A DNA stretch of 64,000 nucleotides from Deltaproteobacteria bacterium. Its GTDB lineage: Bacteria > Myxococcota_A > Polyangia > Haliangiales > SHYZ01. Below the pieces are notes generated by a model. That model was not told where the DNA came from. It worked only from the letters and a program-made list of their open reading frames with translations, and made no database searches. Positions 17,533-26,465 of this stretch are shown one piece after another. The stretch is from NCBI GenBank assembly GCA_016210055.1, contig JACQUZ010000103.1:1-64000 (forward strand). Direction: 5' to 3'. Each line of letters opens with the position of its first letter. Position 1 is the stretch's first letter. A program made the position numbers and the translations under genes.

Positions 17533-18308
17533 GCGGTTTTGGATATGACGTGGCGTGTGCGGCCCTTGCATGCGAGTCCGCCGAGGAGTTTGCGCGGTTC
17601 GCTCTGCGCCGAATCGGTGAAGCCGTTGCGTACGACAGCGCGGTGTACGTTTTCTTTCCTCCCCATGTCGTCGTGACCGTCAACACCGACCCCGTGTACA
17701 TGCAGCGCTTCGTGTCGCGCTCGCGAAGCTACGGTGACGAGCTCGACAAGGGGCGGCGCACGGCCATGCGCAACGGAGGCGTTTATATTGATACTGAGGT
17801 CTTCTCTCCGACCGAGCGCAAGTCCCTCGCGTTTTACCGAGACATCATTCAGCCCCAAGGGATTGGAAGCCAGTTGGCCCTGTACTTGATGCTTAGGCGT
17901 CGCATGTTCGGGGTCGTACATCTTTGCCGTCGCATGGGGCGTCCAGGATTCCGCGAGATGGACTTGAGCGTGCTTCGCCCAATGCTCCCCATCCTCGTCA
18001 CGTCCCACGCGGCAGTGATGGCTGCTGAAGGACTCCGCGCGTGCGGCCAGCAGCAGGGGCCCATGGAATGCACGCTGGCGAGCTTGAGTGGTAGGGAGCG
18101 CGAAGTGGCCCATTACGTGGCACACGGGCTTAGCAACAAGGAGATCGCGAGCTTCTTGGGGACCTCGCCGAACACCGTGCGAAACCAGCTCGTACGTATC
18201 TTTGAGAAGTTAGGCGTCTCGAGTCGAGCTGAGCTCGCTTCTCAGTTGGCCCGTGGCGGGCTCGCGGACTTCCCCATGCCCGTCCCGGATCTCAGCGCGG
18301 CTGGGTAG
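17529..18308 (+). CDS. LuxR-family transcriptional regulator
   Basis: A 259-residue cytoplasmic regulator. The C-terminal LuxR/GerE helix-turn-helix spans about residues 185-243: LSGREREVAHYVAHGLSNKEIASFLGTS followed by PNTVRNQLVRIFEKLGVSSR, with the conserved Glu, the NKEIA turn and the TVR recognition start. The N-terminal 170 residues have the feel of a PAS/GAF-type sensory domain but no receiver Asp, so it is not a classical response regulator. The GTG start overlaps the upstream stop (GTGA), so it is probably translated from the lipoprotein transcript. It may control the upstream lipoprotein genes or itself. The ligand is unknown. Confidence 0.87.
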   Translation: MSGFGYDVACAALACESAEEFARFALRRIGEAVAYDSAVYVFFPPHVVVTVNTDPVYMQRFVSRSRSYGDELDKGRRTAMRNGGVYIDTEVFSPTERKSLAFYRDIIQPQGIGSQLALYLMLRRRMFGVVHLCRRMGRPGFREMDLSVLRPMLPILVTSHAAVMAAEGLRACGQQQGPMECTLASLSGREREVAHYVAHGLSNKEIASFLGTSPNTVRNQLVRIFEKLGVSSRAELASQLARGGLADFPMPVPDLSAAG

Positions 18309-18315
18309 TCGCGCC

Positions 18316-19260
18316 TTAGGCGGGACACCCTTCCTCATGAAGGAACGCCTCGATAGCGGGCACCACGATCTCTGGCCTCTCGAGGAGCGCGAAGTGGCCA
18401 GCGCGCACGAGGTGCAGGTGGCGAGCCCGTTTCATCCTTCGGGCCATGTGGGCCGACTGGAAGGAGGGCGTGAGTGCATCGAGGAGCCCGCTGACGACGA
18501 GCGAAGGCGCATCGATCTCGGGCAGGAGGTGGTATACGGAGTGGGCATCGAGCTCCTGAAACAAGCGGAGGTACGTGACGAAGCTCGGTCCGGTGACGTC
18601 GGACATGTATTGCCGCAACATGGGGATCAGCTCGGGCGAACGAGTCCCTGCAGTGAGAATGAACAAGGCTGCGGTGGGCCACTCCAGGGTACGGCTCACC
18701 CTCGCCAGGTACTCGGCCAGGTGGGGGTGCTCGCGCAACCATTCAACGATGGCGTGCAGGCGTCGCGGTAGCCAGGGGATGGACAGCACCGGCTGGAAGC
18801 CGGTGGAGAACACGTGCCCATAGGTCCCGTTCAAGAGGACGAGGCCGGTCACCCGTGAAGGTAGGGTGGCGGCGAAGTCCAGGCATACTTGCACTCCCAT
18901 CGACCAACCCACCAAGGCCGCCCGGCCAATCCCCTCGGCGTCGAGGACGGCTCGCGCATCATCGACGTGGTCCGCGAGGGATAGGCGACGGTTCGATGTC
19001 GGGCAATCCGAGTGAAAAAGGCCTCGGTAGTCCCATGTGACGAAGCGGTACTTCGCCCACAGCGCATCGAGAAGCGGGCGCCATGCGTAAAGACGCCCAC
19101 CCAGCCCATTGGCGAGTAGCACAACGTTCCGACCTTGGCCGACCACTTCGTAGTGGATGCCCGTCCCGTCAGGAGCCCTGGCGCGCCCGACGCGCACGGT
19201 AGGGGCCCAGACCGCTGTCGACAGGGGCGGAGTGTCAGGTGACTCGGCGAACCGCCTCAT
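18316..19260 (-). CDS. Alpha/beta-fold hydrolase
   Basis: About 314 residues from the ATG at 19260; a GTG at 19287 is an alternative and neither has a clear ribosome-binding site. The alpha/beta-hydrolase core is visible: an oxyanion-side motif LLANGLGG, the strand motif FVTWDYRGLFHS, the nucleophile elbow GWSMG (Ser), an acid in SGLLDALT, and the catalytic His in VRAGHFALLERPE. Such enzymes cleave esters, lactones or peptides, or act as peroxidases; no substrate can be inferred. Soluble, no signal peptide. It converges on the LuxR regulator with only 7 bp between the stops. Confidence 0.85.
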   Translation of the reverse strand: MRRFAESPDTPPLSTAVWAPTVRVGRARAPDGTGIHYEVVGQGRNVVLLANGLGGRLYAWRPLLDALWAKYRFVTWDYRGLFHSDCPTSNRRLSLADHVDDARAVLDAEGIGRAALVGWSMGVQVCLDFAATLPSRVTGLVLLNGTYGHVFSTGFQPVLSIPWLPRRLHAIVEWLREHPHLAEYLARVSRTLEWPTAALFILTAGTRSPELIPMLRQYMSDVTGPSFVTYLRLFQELDAHSVYHLLPEIDAPSLVVSGLLDALTPSFQSAHMARRMKRARHLHLVRAGHFALLERPEIVVPAIEAFLHEEGCPA

Positions 19261-19341
19261 GTGTCGACGGTACAGTACGGACACCACCCGAGGCCAGCGG
19301 GTTGTGATGGCGGCACGCGGGCGCCCTGGAATGGATTCGCC

Positions 19342-20271
19342 TCACGTACCCTGTCCGACATGCCGCCATGCGGCTTCCCGACGCTTCTCTCGCGCGTTAC
19401 CAGCCACGCCAAGAATCAACTTGTCCCTCTCCCATCGATCGAGCTCCTGATCGGGGCTTGACCTCCAAATCTCCTCTATTGAAGGGATAAGGCGGGTAAT
19501 TCCGGCAATGAGTCCTGCCAGGCCAATGTGGACCCAAGCACTCCGGGGGCTTTCCTCGGCGAGGGCACGAGCAAGCCATAGGGTTGCGATCAACTCCTCC
19601 TTGATCGGAGCAGGCCAGCCTCGGCGTGAAGAAACGCCCAGCAAGTACCCCGCGAGGCCTGTCATGACGTAGAGGTCCTCGACCGTGCGAAATGGCTTGA
19701 GGAAATCGTCGTACCCATCTCCGGCAAGGACTTGCCCCAACGGAATACGCACGTCTTGAAGCCGAACGACCGCGTGGGGGATCTCTGGTGCAAAAGGGGG
19801 CGTCGCCATGGGGAGGATTTCCACGCCGGGTGCTCGCGCATCGACGAGCGCAGCATTTAGTCGGTTGCGCCCCTGGTCATCCGTCCCTGTCGTGCCGATA
19901 ATGACGAGCACTTCGGCTAGCGCTGCGCAGGTTGCCCAGCGTTTTTCGCCACGGATGATCACGTCGCCACCCAGTGGCGTGAACTGCGTCCTAATTGCCC
20001 TTGGGTGGGCCCCCTGGGCCTCGGTAGCGCAGAGAGAGGCAATAACGCCGTGGGGTAACGAAGGCACGAGTGCTCGAAGAGCTGCGTGGTAGCCGGCTGC
20101 GAAGGCGAACCCAAGCCGATCGGCTTGAAATCCCCCCATGGCCGCGAGCTCAAAGGGGGACGTGGAACCTGCAGCTTGCTCCTCTCGTGCGCCCCACCAA
20201 TCCAATAGAGACACGGGGCGATTGCCGGGAGAGGAATGGAGGGAGAAGAGATTCTTGAGCAGCGAGTCCAT
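19342..20271 (-). CDS. Short acyl-CoA dehydrogenase-like flavoprotein
   Basis: A 309-residue protein starting at the ATG at 20271; an in-frame GTG/TTG extension to 20376 would run into egtB. It resembles acyl-CoA dehydrogenases: the central beta domain is suggested by SLCATEAQGAHPRAIRT...GGDVIIRGEKRWATCA (the canonical pattern is T-E-x-x-x-G followed by GxKxWxT), and the C-terminus WERDKLILGVAGNAREKRREAAW resembles the last helix of the fold. It is about 70 residues shorter than usual, mainly at the N-terminal helical domain, and I cannot identify the catalytic Glu. It may be a divergent or inactive oxidase. It lies 76 bp downstream of egtB on the same strand, so the two may be co-transcribed. 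Confidence 0.7.
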   Translation of the reverse strand: MDSLLKNLFSLHSSPGNRPVSLLDWWGAREEQAAGSTSPFELAAMGGFQADRLGFAFAAGYHAALRALVPSLPHGVIASLCATEAQGAHPRAIRTQFTPLGGDVIIRGEKRWATCAALAEVLVIIGTTGTDDQGRNRLNAALVDARAPGVEILPMATPPFAPEIPHAVVRLQDVRIPLGQVLAGDGYDDFLKPFRTVEDLYVMTGLAGYLLGVSSRRGWPAPIKEELIATLWLARALAEESPRSAWVHIGLAGLIAGITRLIPSIEEIWRSSPDQELDRWERDKLILGVAGNAREKRREAAWRHVGQGT

Positions 20272-20347
20272 GCAACCGAGCTTGCCATGTCCCACTGTAC
20301 CTGCGGTGCTACTTGGCCTAGGCCGGCCATTCCTACCGAGGCACAGC

Positions 20348-21724
20348 TCACCTCGCGCACGTCCTAAACCCTGCAAAGATGTCGTTCCGATAAGGCTGGA
20401 AGAAGTTGCGATAGGTATTGTTCACCAAGCGTGCGCGGGTCGCCCAGGCTCCGCCGCGGAGCACCTTCCGATAGCCAAACCAAGGCGCCGAGTACTCTCG
20501 ATATGGGTAGTCGACCACGTACCCTGGGAAAGGGAAGAACGACGACGCGGTCCACTCCCAAGCATTGCCCAGCATCTGGCGGCACCCGAAGGCGCTGTCC
20601 CCGTCCGGATAGGCGCCCACGTCCACCGCGCCGTGGTGCCACGCGTCGAGATTCGCCCGGGTCGGCGACGGCGGCTCGTTGCCCCATGGAACCTTCCGCT
20701 TGGAGACGCTGAGTCCTTTTCCATCTGCCTTTGGCTCGCCGCTCGCCGCGAGCTCCCACTCGGTCTCGGTGGGTAATCTCCTCCCCGCCCAGTGGCAATA
20801 GGCCTCAGCCTCGTACCAGCTCACGTGCAAGACTGGCGCGTGCGGCTCGAGGGGCACCATCTGGTCGAAATGCCGCCTCAGCCATCCCTTGCCATTGCGG
20901 CACCAATAGATCGGGTGCTGTTGCCCTTTTTTTAGCCGCCAGGTCCAACCCTGGTGGCTCCAATGTTCGGGCCGTGCATAACCACCGTCTTCCACGAACT
21001 GTGCGAACTCGCTGCTTGTGACTGGGGCGCGTGCAATGCGAAAAGGGGCCACTTCCACGGCGTGGGTGTGGGCCCACTTCTCGTTGTCAAAGACAAAGGC
21101 TGCATCGCGTGAGGCACCAAGTTGAAACGTGCCGCCTGGGATTTCCACGTCACCAGGGAGCGGCCCATCGCCGACGCCATCAGAATGCGCGGTCCCACCC
21201 GCGATTTGAGGCTCCTTTTGCCCCAGCGTCTGCCGCATGTACGCAATCGCTTCGCCATGCATGTCTTCGTGCAGCACCGAGAGCATGTAGAGGTAGGTTT
21301 CCTGGGCGCTGGGCTTGCTCGTCAGCGTCGACAGCACGAGGTCCTCTACCTGACTCAAGTACTCCAGCGTCTGCTGTCGGCTGGGCAGGGGCAGCCCCCA
21401 CCGATCGTCATGATCGACCTTGAAGGAGTCGTAGAGACGGTCCACGTGGGCGAGCCCGGGCTCCTTCCTGCCTAGACCGCGGAGGAGAAACACCTGGTAG
21501 AAATACGCGATGTGGCCCAGCTCCCAGCGAAACGGGTTGAGGATCTCGAGCATGGGCACCGTCAGCTGCTCTTCGCTCAGATCGGAAACGAGCTCCAAAG
21601 TGCGTCGGCGAGCATCGCTTACCCACTCGGCAAGCTCCGATGCTGGCAGCCGGAAGCACTTGTCAGCAAGCTCCGCCGGGCTATCGCCGACGTGCAGCCG
21701 AAGCTCGGAAAGCCCTGGTTCCAT
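20348..21724 (-). CDS. egtB: EgtB-type iron-dependent sulfoxide synthase
   Basis: A 458-residue protein with the two-domain layout of ergothioneine sulfoxide synthases. The N-terminal DinB-like domain supplies the iron-binding facial triad: His71 in WELGHIAYFYQ and the HxxxH of VLHEDMHGEA (His152, His156). The C-terminal FGE-sulfatase (SUMF1-like) domain has LHVSWYEAEAYCHWAGRRLP and ends GGAWATR...DIFAGFRTCAR. EgtB joins trimethylhistidine with cysteine or gamma-glutamylcysteine using oxygen. The ATG at 21724 follows the ribosome-binding site AAAGGGGG; the GTG at 21763 would put the hairpin inside the gene. No EgtD methyltransferase or EgtE lyase is in the window, so a related EgtB-like activity remains possible. 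Confidence 0.82.
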   Translation of the reverse strand: MEPGLSELRLHVGDSPAELADKCFRLPASELAEWVSDARRRTLELVSDLSEEQLTVPMLEILNPFRWELGHIAYFYQVFLLRGLGRKEPGLAHVDRLYDSFKVDHDDRWGLPLPSRQQTLEYLSQVEDLVLSTLTSKPSAQETYLYMLSVLHEDMHGEAIAYMRQTLGQKEPQIAGGTAHSDGVGDGPLPGDVEIPGGTFQLGASRDAAFVFDNEKWAHTHAVEVAPFRIARAPVTSSEFAQFVEDGGYARPEHWSHQGWTWRLKKGQQHPIYWCRNGKGWLRRHFDQMVPLEPHAPVLHVSWYEAEAYCHWAGRRLPTETEWELAASGEPKADGKGLSVSKRKVPWGNEPPSPTRANLDAWHHGAVDVGAYPDGDSAFGCRQMLGNAWEWTASSFFPFPGYVVDYPYREYSAPWFGYRKVLRGGAWATRARLVNNTYRNFFQPYRNDIFAGFRTCAR

Positions 21725-21737
21725 GATTGCCCCCTTT

Positions 21738-21760
21738 GCAGTCCGCGAGGAACGGACTGC
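21738..21760 (-). promoter_or_regulatory. Hairpin directly upstream of the egtB ribosome-binding site
   Basis: Perfect 8-bp arms GCAGTCCG and CGGACTGC with a 7-nt loop, ending about 13 bases before the egtB ATG. On the transcript the stem is followed at once by AAAGGGGG, the presumed Shine-Dalgarno, so it could modulate initiation, stabilise the 5' end or be an operator. Confidence 0.45.
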
Positions 21761-21843
21761 CACGTAGACATAGAGCTAGAGGGCGGCTAGGGAAGACCTG
21801 GGGAAAGAAACCGAACGGGAGCCAGGCGTGAGTGCCTAAGAGG

Positions 21844-22935
21844 CTACGGCCGATTCTTCTTCGCAAACTCCTCCATGAACCCGCACAGCTTCTTCACGTC
21901 ATCCACGGTTACCGCGTTGTAGGTTGACGCGCGCATGCCACCGACGCTGCGGTGTCCCTTGAGCCCGACCAGTCCCGCCGAAGTGGCGTCCTTGACGAAC
22001 TTCTCCTCCAACGCCTCCGACGGTAGCCGCCACACGACGTTCATGAGGCTGCGGCTCTCATTCTCCACAGGGGACGTGTAGTAGTCCGGATGGGCATCTA
22101 TCGTTCCGTAGAGCAGGCGACCTTTCTCCTTGTTCCACGCTTCGATCTGCGGGAGGCCACCGACCTCCTTGATCCACGCCATGACGTTGCGAACCATGTA
22201 CACGGCGAAGCTCGGCGGCGTGTTGAAGAGCGAGTTGTGCTCGGCGAACGTGCTGTAGCGCAGGATGGTCGGGATGTCCTTGCGGCCCGAAGCTACGAGG
22301 TCCTTGCGTGCGATGACCACCACCACTCCAGATGGTCCGATGTTCTTTTGGGCGCCCGCATAGATGAGTCCGTAGCGGGACACGTCAATCCGGCGGGACA
22401 AGATATCCGACGACGCATCGGCGACCAGCGGGACAGCACCCGTGTCTGGCTCGACCTGCCATTGGGTGCCCTCGATCGTGTTGTTGGTCGTCGTGTGCAC
22501 GTACGCGGCGGCTGGATCGACTTGGATCTCGCCCGGCTTGGGAACCCTGGGGAACGTCTTGCCAACCTTCGTAGAACCAGCAATGCGTACCTTGCCAATG
22601 AGCTGCGTCTCTTCAATGGCTCGCTCGCTCCAGTGGCCGGTGTTGATGTAGTCGGCGCTTTTCCCTGCACCGAGGAAATTCATGGGCACCATCGCAAACT
22701 GCAGGGAGGCCCCACCTTGAAGGAAGAGCACGTGGTGGGTCTCTGGAATCGCGAGGATTTCACGAAGGAGCGCGATCGCTTCATTGTGCACCCCTTCGTA
22801 CGCCTTGCCTCGATGGCTGTGCTCCATGATCGACATGCCGCTCTTTCCGAATTCCAAGAGCTCGTCGCGGGCACGTTCAAGAACGGGGACAGGAAGGGCG
22901 GCGGGACCAGCGTTGAAATTGGCTACTCGCGTCAT
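21844..22935 (-). CDS. serC: Phosphoserine aminotransferase
   Basis: A 363-residue class V PLP aminotransferase of normal SerC length. It transfers an amino group from glutamate to 3-phosphohydroxypyruvate in serine biosynthesis, and to the 4-phospho-erythronate-derived ketoacid in pyridoxal phosphate synthesis. Characteristic segments are [14 protein letters not shown] at the N-terminus, [26 protein letters not shown], the PLP-lysine region [14 protein letters not shown], and the end MRASTYNAV. The ATG at 22935 gives this standard N-terminus; upstream in-frame starts add an unsupported 31 residues. It stands alone, and 22936-23171 upstream shows a GC-rich stem but no recognised riboswitch. 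Confidence 0.95.
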   Translation of the reverse strand: MTRVANFNAGPAALPVPVLERARDELLEFGKSGMSIMEHSHRGKAYEGVHNEAIALLREILAIPETHHVLFLQGGASLQFAMVPMNFLGAGKSADYINTGHWSERAIEETQLIGKVRIAGSTKVGKTFPRVPKPGEIQVDPAAAYVHTTTNNTIEGTQWQVEPDTGAVPLVADASSDILSRRIDVSRYGLIYAGAQKNIGPSGVVVVIARKDLVASGRKDIPTILRYSTFAEHNSLFNTPPSFAVYMVRNVMAWIKEVGGLPQIEAWNKEKGRLLYGTIDAHPDYYTSPVENESRSLMNVVWRLPSEALEEKFVKDATSAGLVGLKGHRSVGGMRASTYNAVTVDDVKKLCGFMEEFAKKNRP

Positions 22936-23171
22936 GGCGGTATGGAACCACTTCCTTGGCCCGGGGGGAAGGGGGGCATCATGATTTGACGTGCGCATGC
23001 GGTTCGACAGATGTTGGGAACTTGCCACTCGGTGGCCATCCGCGTTGGCTGGATACCGATGAAATCACCCGGAAAGCCTGCGGTCTTGTCGTGGCCCGTG
23101 CGTGGCCCCGCACTTGCAGCGGGGCGGGGCAGGGCGGCCAGTCGGTCGCCAGAACAACCACGAGGTGATTC

Positions 23172-23981
23172 ATGCGCTCCCGATTCTCGCTTCCCGGCTT
23201 TCTCGCGTTGTCCTTGATGCTCCCTGGACTAGCCCGTGGCCAGGCCGCTCCTGCGTACTCCCAACCCACCATGCCGAGCGGTGCGCTCGCGGATCCAAAC
23301 ATCGACCGAAGCTTCGTCATGCCAACCGCGGAGACCCAGCCCAAGGGGGCCCTGGTCTTCAACGACTACGAGCTGCTCCTCATGGGGCTCACCTACGGTG
23401 TCACGGACAACTTCCAAATTACGGGTACAACCCTGGTCCCGATCGCCCGCGACATGCCACTCGTGATTCAGGGGAGTCTCAAGTTCAAGCTGCTCGATAC
23501 TTCCCAGGTCAAGCTGGCCGCCATGGCAGGCGCGTGGATTCTGGACGACAACGACAGTGGCGAGAATGACGACGAGGCGGCGATCATCCTTAACCTGGGC
23601 GGAGTGGCCAGCTTCTGCCTCGACGCTGGCTGTGACTCCATGCTCTCAGCAGGTGTCACCGCCGCGAAGGGGAGGAACGTCAAGGAGTTCGTCGATAGCG
23701 ACGATGGGACCCAAAACGACGACATTGGCTTTGTATACGGGGCCACGCTCCTCACCAAGATCGGAAGGCATGCCAAGCTCGTTCTCGAGGCGGACTCGGC
23801 GTTTTCCTTCGCAGGCAGGACGTGGGAATCGGCGGACGGTTTCCTTTTGAACTACGGCGTCCGATTCTTTACCCAAAACATCGCTGGCGACATCGGGTTC
23901 TTAAAACCCATAGGAGAGGACGTCGACTCAGACTTGCTTCTCGGGTGGCCCTTCATCAACTTCACCTACCGCTCCATGTGA
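23172..23981 (+). CDS. Exported, probably outer-membrane beta-barrel-like protein
   Basis: A 269-residue protein with a clear Sec signal peptide (residues 1-23, LALSLMLPGLARGQA) and no lipobox. The mature part has alternating short beta strands and turns (NFQITGTTLVPIA, GALVFNDYELLLMGLTYGV, GFVYGATLLTKIG, GFLLNYGVRFFTQNIAGDIGFLKP) and ends in an aromatic-rich FINFTYRSM, which fits a small outer-membrane barrel. I do not recognise a named family. It converges on the MacB-like permease operon with two bases between stops, so any joint role in export is speculative. Confidence 0.7.
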   Translation: MRSRFSLPGFLALSLMLPGLARGQAAPAYSQPTMPSGALADPNIDRSFVMPTAETQPKGALVFNDYELLLMGLTYGVTDNFQITGTTLVPIARDMPLVIQGSLKFKLLDTSQVKLAAMAGAWILDDNDSGENDDEAAIILNLGGVASFCLDAGCDSMLSAGVTAAKGRNVKEFVDSDDGTQNDDIGFVYGATLLTKIGRHAKLVLEADSAFSFAGRTWESADGFLLNYGVRFFTQNIAGDIGFLKPIGEDVDSDLLLGWPFINFTYRSM

Positions 23982-23983
23982 TC

Positions 23984-25219
23984 TCACTCATGCCGCATCG
24001 CCTCGACGGGATCCAGTCTCGAGGCGCGGACGGCGGGATACAGCCCGAAGACGAGCCCGACGGTCCCAGCACTCGCCATCGACAGGACAACCGCCCATCC
24101 CGGGACTACGGTGGGTATCCCGACGAGCACCTTGACCAAGGCCGCAATTGCTGCCCCCAAGAGCACGCCGAGCGCGCCGCCCAAGCTGGTGAGGGTGAAG
24201 GCTTCGATGAGAAACTGCCCCAGGATGCGCCTTCGACGCGCCCCCAGCGCCCGGCGAAGGCCGATTTCGGAGGTGCGCTCGGTGACCGACACGAGCATGA
24301 TGTTCATGACCCCGATGCCGCCAATGAGCAGGGCAATCGCGCACGTGCCGATGGACGCCGCCGCAATGGTGCTGGAGAGCTCGCTGAACGTGTCCTGCAT
24401 CGACTGGTTGGAGAACATGTCAAAGTCGTTCTCCTTGTCCGGCGGGACACCCCGCGCCTTGCGGAGGATGGTCACCACTTGGTCCTGGGCCCGGCCCATG
24501 TGCTGCGGGTCCCGTGCTTGAACGGTGATGTTCAGGGACTGCCTTGAACCAAAAAGCGGTAAGAAAGTCGCGATGGGGATCACCGCCAAGCTATCCCAGG
24601 ACTCGCCTCCCAGGCCCGAGCCTCGTCGCTCGAGGGTCCCTATGACGCGGAGGGGTCTTGCCTGCACCTGCACGATCTTCCCGAGGGGACTCTCGTCGGG
24701 AAACAGGAGGTCTACGACATCCGACCCTAGCACCACCACGTCGGCTCCGTGCACGCCTTCGGCCTCGCTGAAGCCGCGGCCGCTGGCGAAGCCGTACCCG
24801 TTGTTGTCAAAGAAGCCGGAAGTCCCTCCTGCGAGCGCAACCCGACCGCTCGTCACGCGGTCTCCTGCGCGGATTGGTTTTCCGAAGGTCCACGCCTCTC
24901 CGGCCACGCGCTCGCACTCGGTGCATCGCGCCTCGATGAGCGCGACATCCGCAAGAGTGAGGTTCTTCCGCTTCTCGTACTTCCCGCGCTCGCGCGGACC
25001 AAAGCTGATCGCCGGGTATTTCTGCACCTGAAACACGCCAGTCCCCAAGCCGGCGAGATCCTCTTCGATTTTTCGCCTGAGCCCCTCGACGGTCGCGGTC
25101 ATGGCGACCACCGAAACGATCCCAATGACGATGCCTAGGAGCGTGAGCGCGGATCGCAGCTTATGGGCCCGGAGGGACCGGAACGCAGACCGAAGGGTGT
25201 CGACGAGGGGGAGCATCAT
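23984..25219 (-). CDS. MacB-like ABC transporter permease, second copy
   Basis: About 411 residues. MacB/FtsX topology: one N-terminal membrane helix (LRSALTLLGIVIGIVSVVAMTATVEG), a large periplasmic domain, then three C-terminal helices around IGTCAIALLIGGIGVMNIMLVSVTERTSEIGLRRALGARRRRILGQFLIE, the conserved permease coupling segment. It has no ATPase domain of its own. The ATG overlaps the upstream permease stop (TGATG), so both permeases are made from one mRNA and probably form a heterodimer served by the ATPase encoded two genes upstream. Such exporters move lipoproteins, peptides or small molecules across or out of the inner membrane. It is the last gene of a five-gene operon. Confidence 0.88.
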   Translation of the reverse strand: MMLPLVDTLRSAFRSLRAHKLRSALTLLGIVIGIVSVVAMTATVEGLRRKIEEDLAGLGTGVFQVQKYPAISFGPRERGKYEKRKNLTLADVALIEARCTECERVAGEAWTFGKPIRAGDRVTSGRVALAGGTSGFFDNNGYGFASGRGFSEAEGVHGADVVVLGSDVVDLLFPDESPLGKIVQVQARPLRVIGTLERRGSGLGGESWDSLAVIPIATFLPLFGSRQSLNITVQARDPQHMGRAQDQVVTILRKARGVPPDKENDFDMFSNQSMQDTFSELSSTIAAASIGTCAIALLIGGIGVMNIMLVSVTERTSEIGLRRALGARRRRILGQFLIEAFTLTSLGGALGVLLGAAIAALVKVLVGIPTVVPGWAVVLSMASAGTVGLVFGLYPAVRASRLDPVEAMRHE

Positions 25220-26463
25220 CACTCGTACCGAAGGGATTCAATGGGGTCCAGCTTGGCCGCGCGGTAGGCTGGCCAGGTGCCAAACGCCAGGCCGATAATC
25301 GCGGAGAAAAGAAGGCCAACCGCCACGATCTCGGGTGTCACCGACGCCGACATGGGCGACACTAGGGCGAGCACGCGTGCCCCCCCGAGCCCGGCAGCGG
25401 TGCCTGCGGCGCCTCCGACGAGCGTCACCATGCTCGCCTCGAGGAGGAATTGCATGAGAATCGTGCGCTGCTTGGCCCCCAGCGCTCGGCGGACCCCTAT
25501 TTCTCGGGTTCTCTCGGTGACCGCCACGAGCATGATGTTCATCACGCCGATCCCGCCAACCAGAAGCGTGATTAGCCCGACTGCGATAGCGACACCGAAG
25601 AGGGCCCCGGTCTCCTCCTGAAACATCTTCACGAGCGCGTCCTGGCGGTTTACCGAGAAGTTGTCCTCCTCGTGCGCTTGAAGACCGCGCGAGCGCCTGA
25701 GCACCTCTATGACCTGGTCCTCGGCCGAATGTAGCTTATCCCCGGGGGCAGTGACCGCGACGAGAAGGCTCCGCCTTTCGCCGAACATGCGGCCGAAGTT
25801 TCCCAATGGGATGATCACCTGGTTGTCCAGAGGCTGTCCGAAACGTTTCCCTTGGGCCTTGAGAACGCCGATTACCGTAAACCTCTGCTTTCCAATGCGT
25901 ACTCGCGCGCCCAGGGCGTTTCCGCCGCGGAACAGGTGCGACTTGACATCGGCCCCGAGGACGACGACCGGACTCTCGAGCTCCACGTCGATCGACGTGA
26001 GGAAGCGGCCCTGTTCGATCTTGGAATCGACGGTGTCGATGAACTCGTTCGTGGTACCCCGAACCTGGACCATCGGTGCGCTTCGATCGAGGTGAGACAC
26101 CTCTGCCGTGGTGGTGACCACCGGCGCAACGGCGCTCAAGAGCTCCGCGTCTCGCTGGAGCGCCGCCACGTCTCGGAGCGTGATCGGCGGGCGATTCCGG
26201 TACTTCCACCAGTCACTGCCGTGCACCCACGGCCGGCTCGAGATGTAGAGCGTGTTGGCGCCAAGCTGTCCGAGCTGCGACCCGACCGAATCGGAAAGCC
26301 CTTGGACCATGGCCATGATGGCCATGAGCGTGGCAATGCCGATGCCGATGCCCAGGGTGCTCAGGAACGCGCGCATCCGATTGGCGAGCATGCCGCTGAG
26401 CGCCGTGCCCATGATCGCTCGGCCAGAGATGAGCGCCCGCCTGGAATACGCGATCATCCCCAT
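25219..26463 (-). CDS. MacB-like ABC transporter permease, first copy
   Basis: A 414-residue permease paralogous to its downstream neighbour, starting at the ATG at 26463, two bases after the ATPase stop. The N-terminal helix follows LANRMRAFLSTLGIGIGIATLMAIMAM; the coupling region is VGGIGVMNIMLVAVTERTREIGVRRALGAKQRTILMQFLLEASMV. The periplasmic domain between them is about 230 residues, as expected for MacB-type mechanotransmission. A longer in-frame reading to 26559 only mirrors the ATPase gene. The two permeases differ clearly in the periplasmic part, supporting a heterodimeric exporter with the HlyD-like adaptor. Confidence 0.88.
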   Translation of the reverse strand: MGMIAYSRRALISGRAIMGTALSGMLANRMRAFLSTLGIGIGIATLMAIMAMVQGLSDSVGSQLGQLGANTLYISSRPWVHGSDWWKYRNRPPITLRDVAALQRDAELLSAVAPVVTTTAEVSHLDRSAPMVQVRGTTNEFIDTVDSKIEQGRFLTSIDVELESPVVVLGADVKSHLFRGGNALGARVRIGKQRFTVIGVLKAQGKRFGQPLDNQVIIPLGNFGRMFGERRSLLVAVTAPGDKLHSAEDQVIEVLRRSRGLQAHEEDNFSVNRQDALVKMFQEETGALFGVAIAVGLITLLVGGIGVMNIMLVAVTERTREIGVRRALGAKQRTILMQFLLEASMVTLVGGAAGTAAGLGGARVLALVSPMSASVTPEIVAVGLLFSAIIGLAFGTWPAYRAAKLDPIESLRYE

Positions 26464-26465
26464 GC

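Noticed and set aside
23106-23124. GC stem CCCCGC/GCGGGG before the exported protein at 23172
   Set aside because: Six bp of only G and C in GC-rich sequence, no T-tract, no riboswitch pattern; likely chance.
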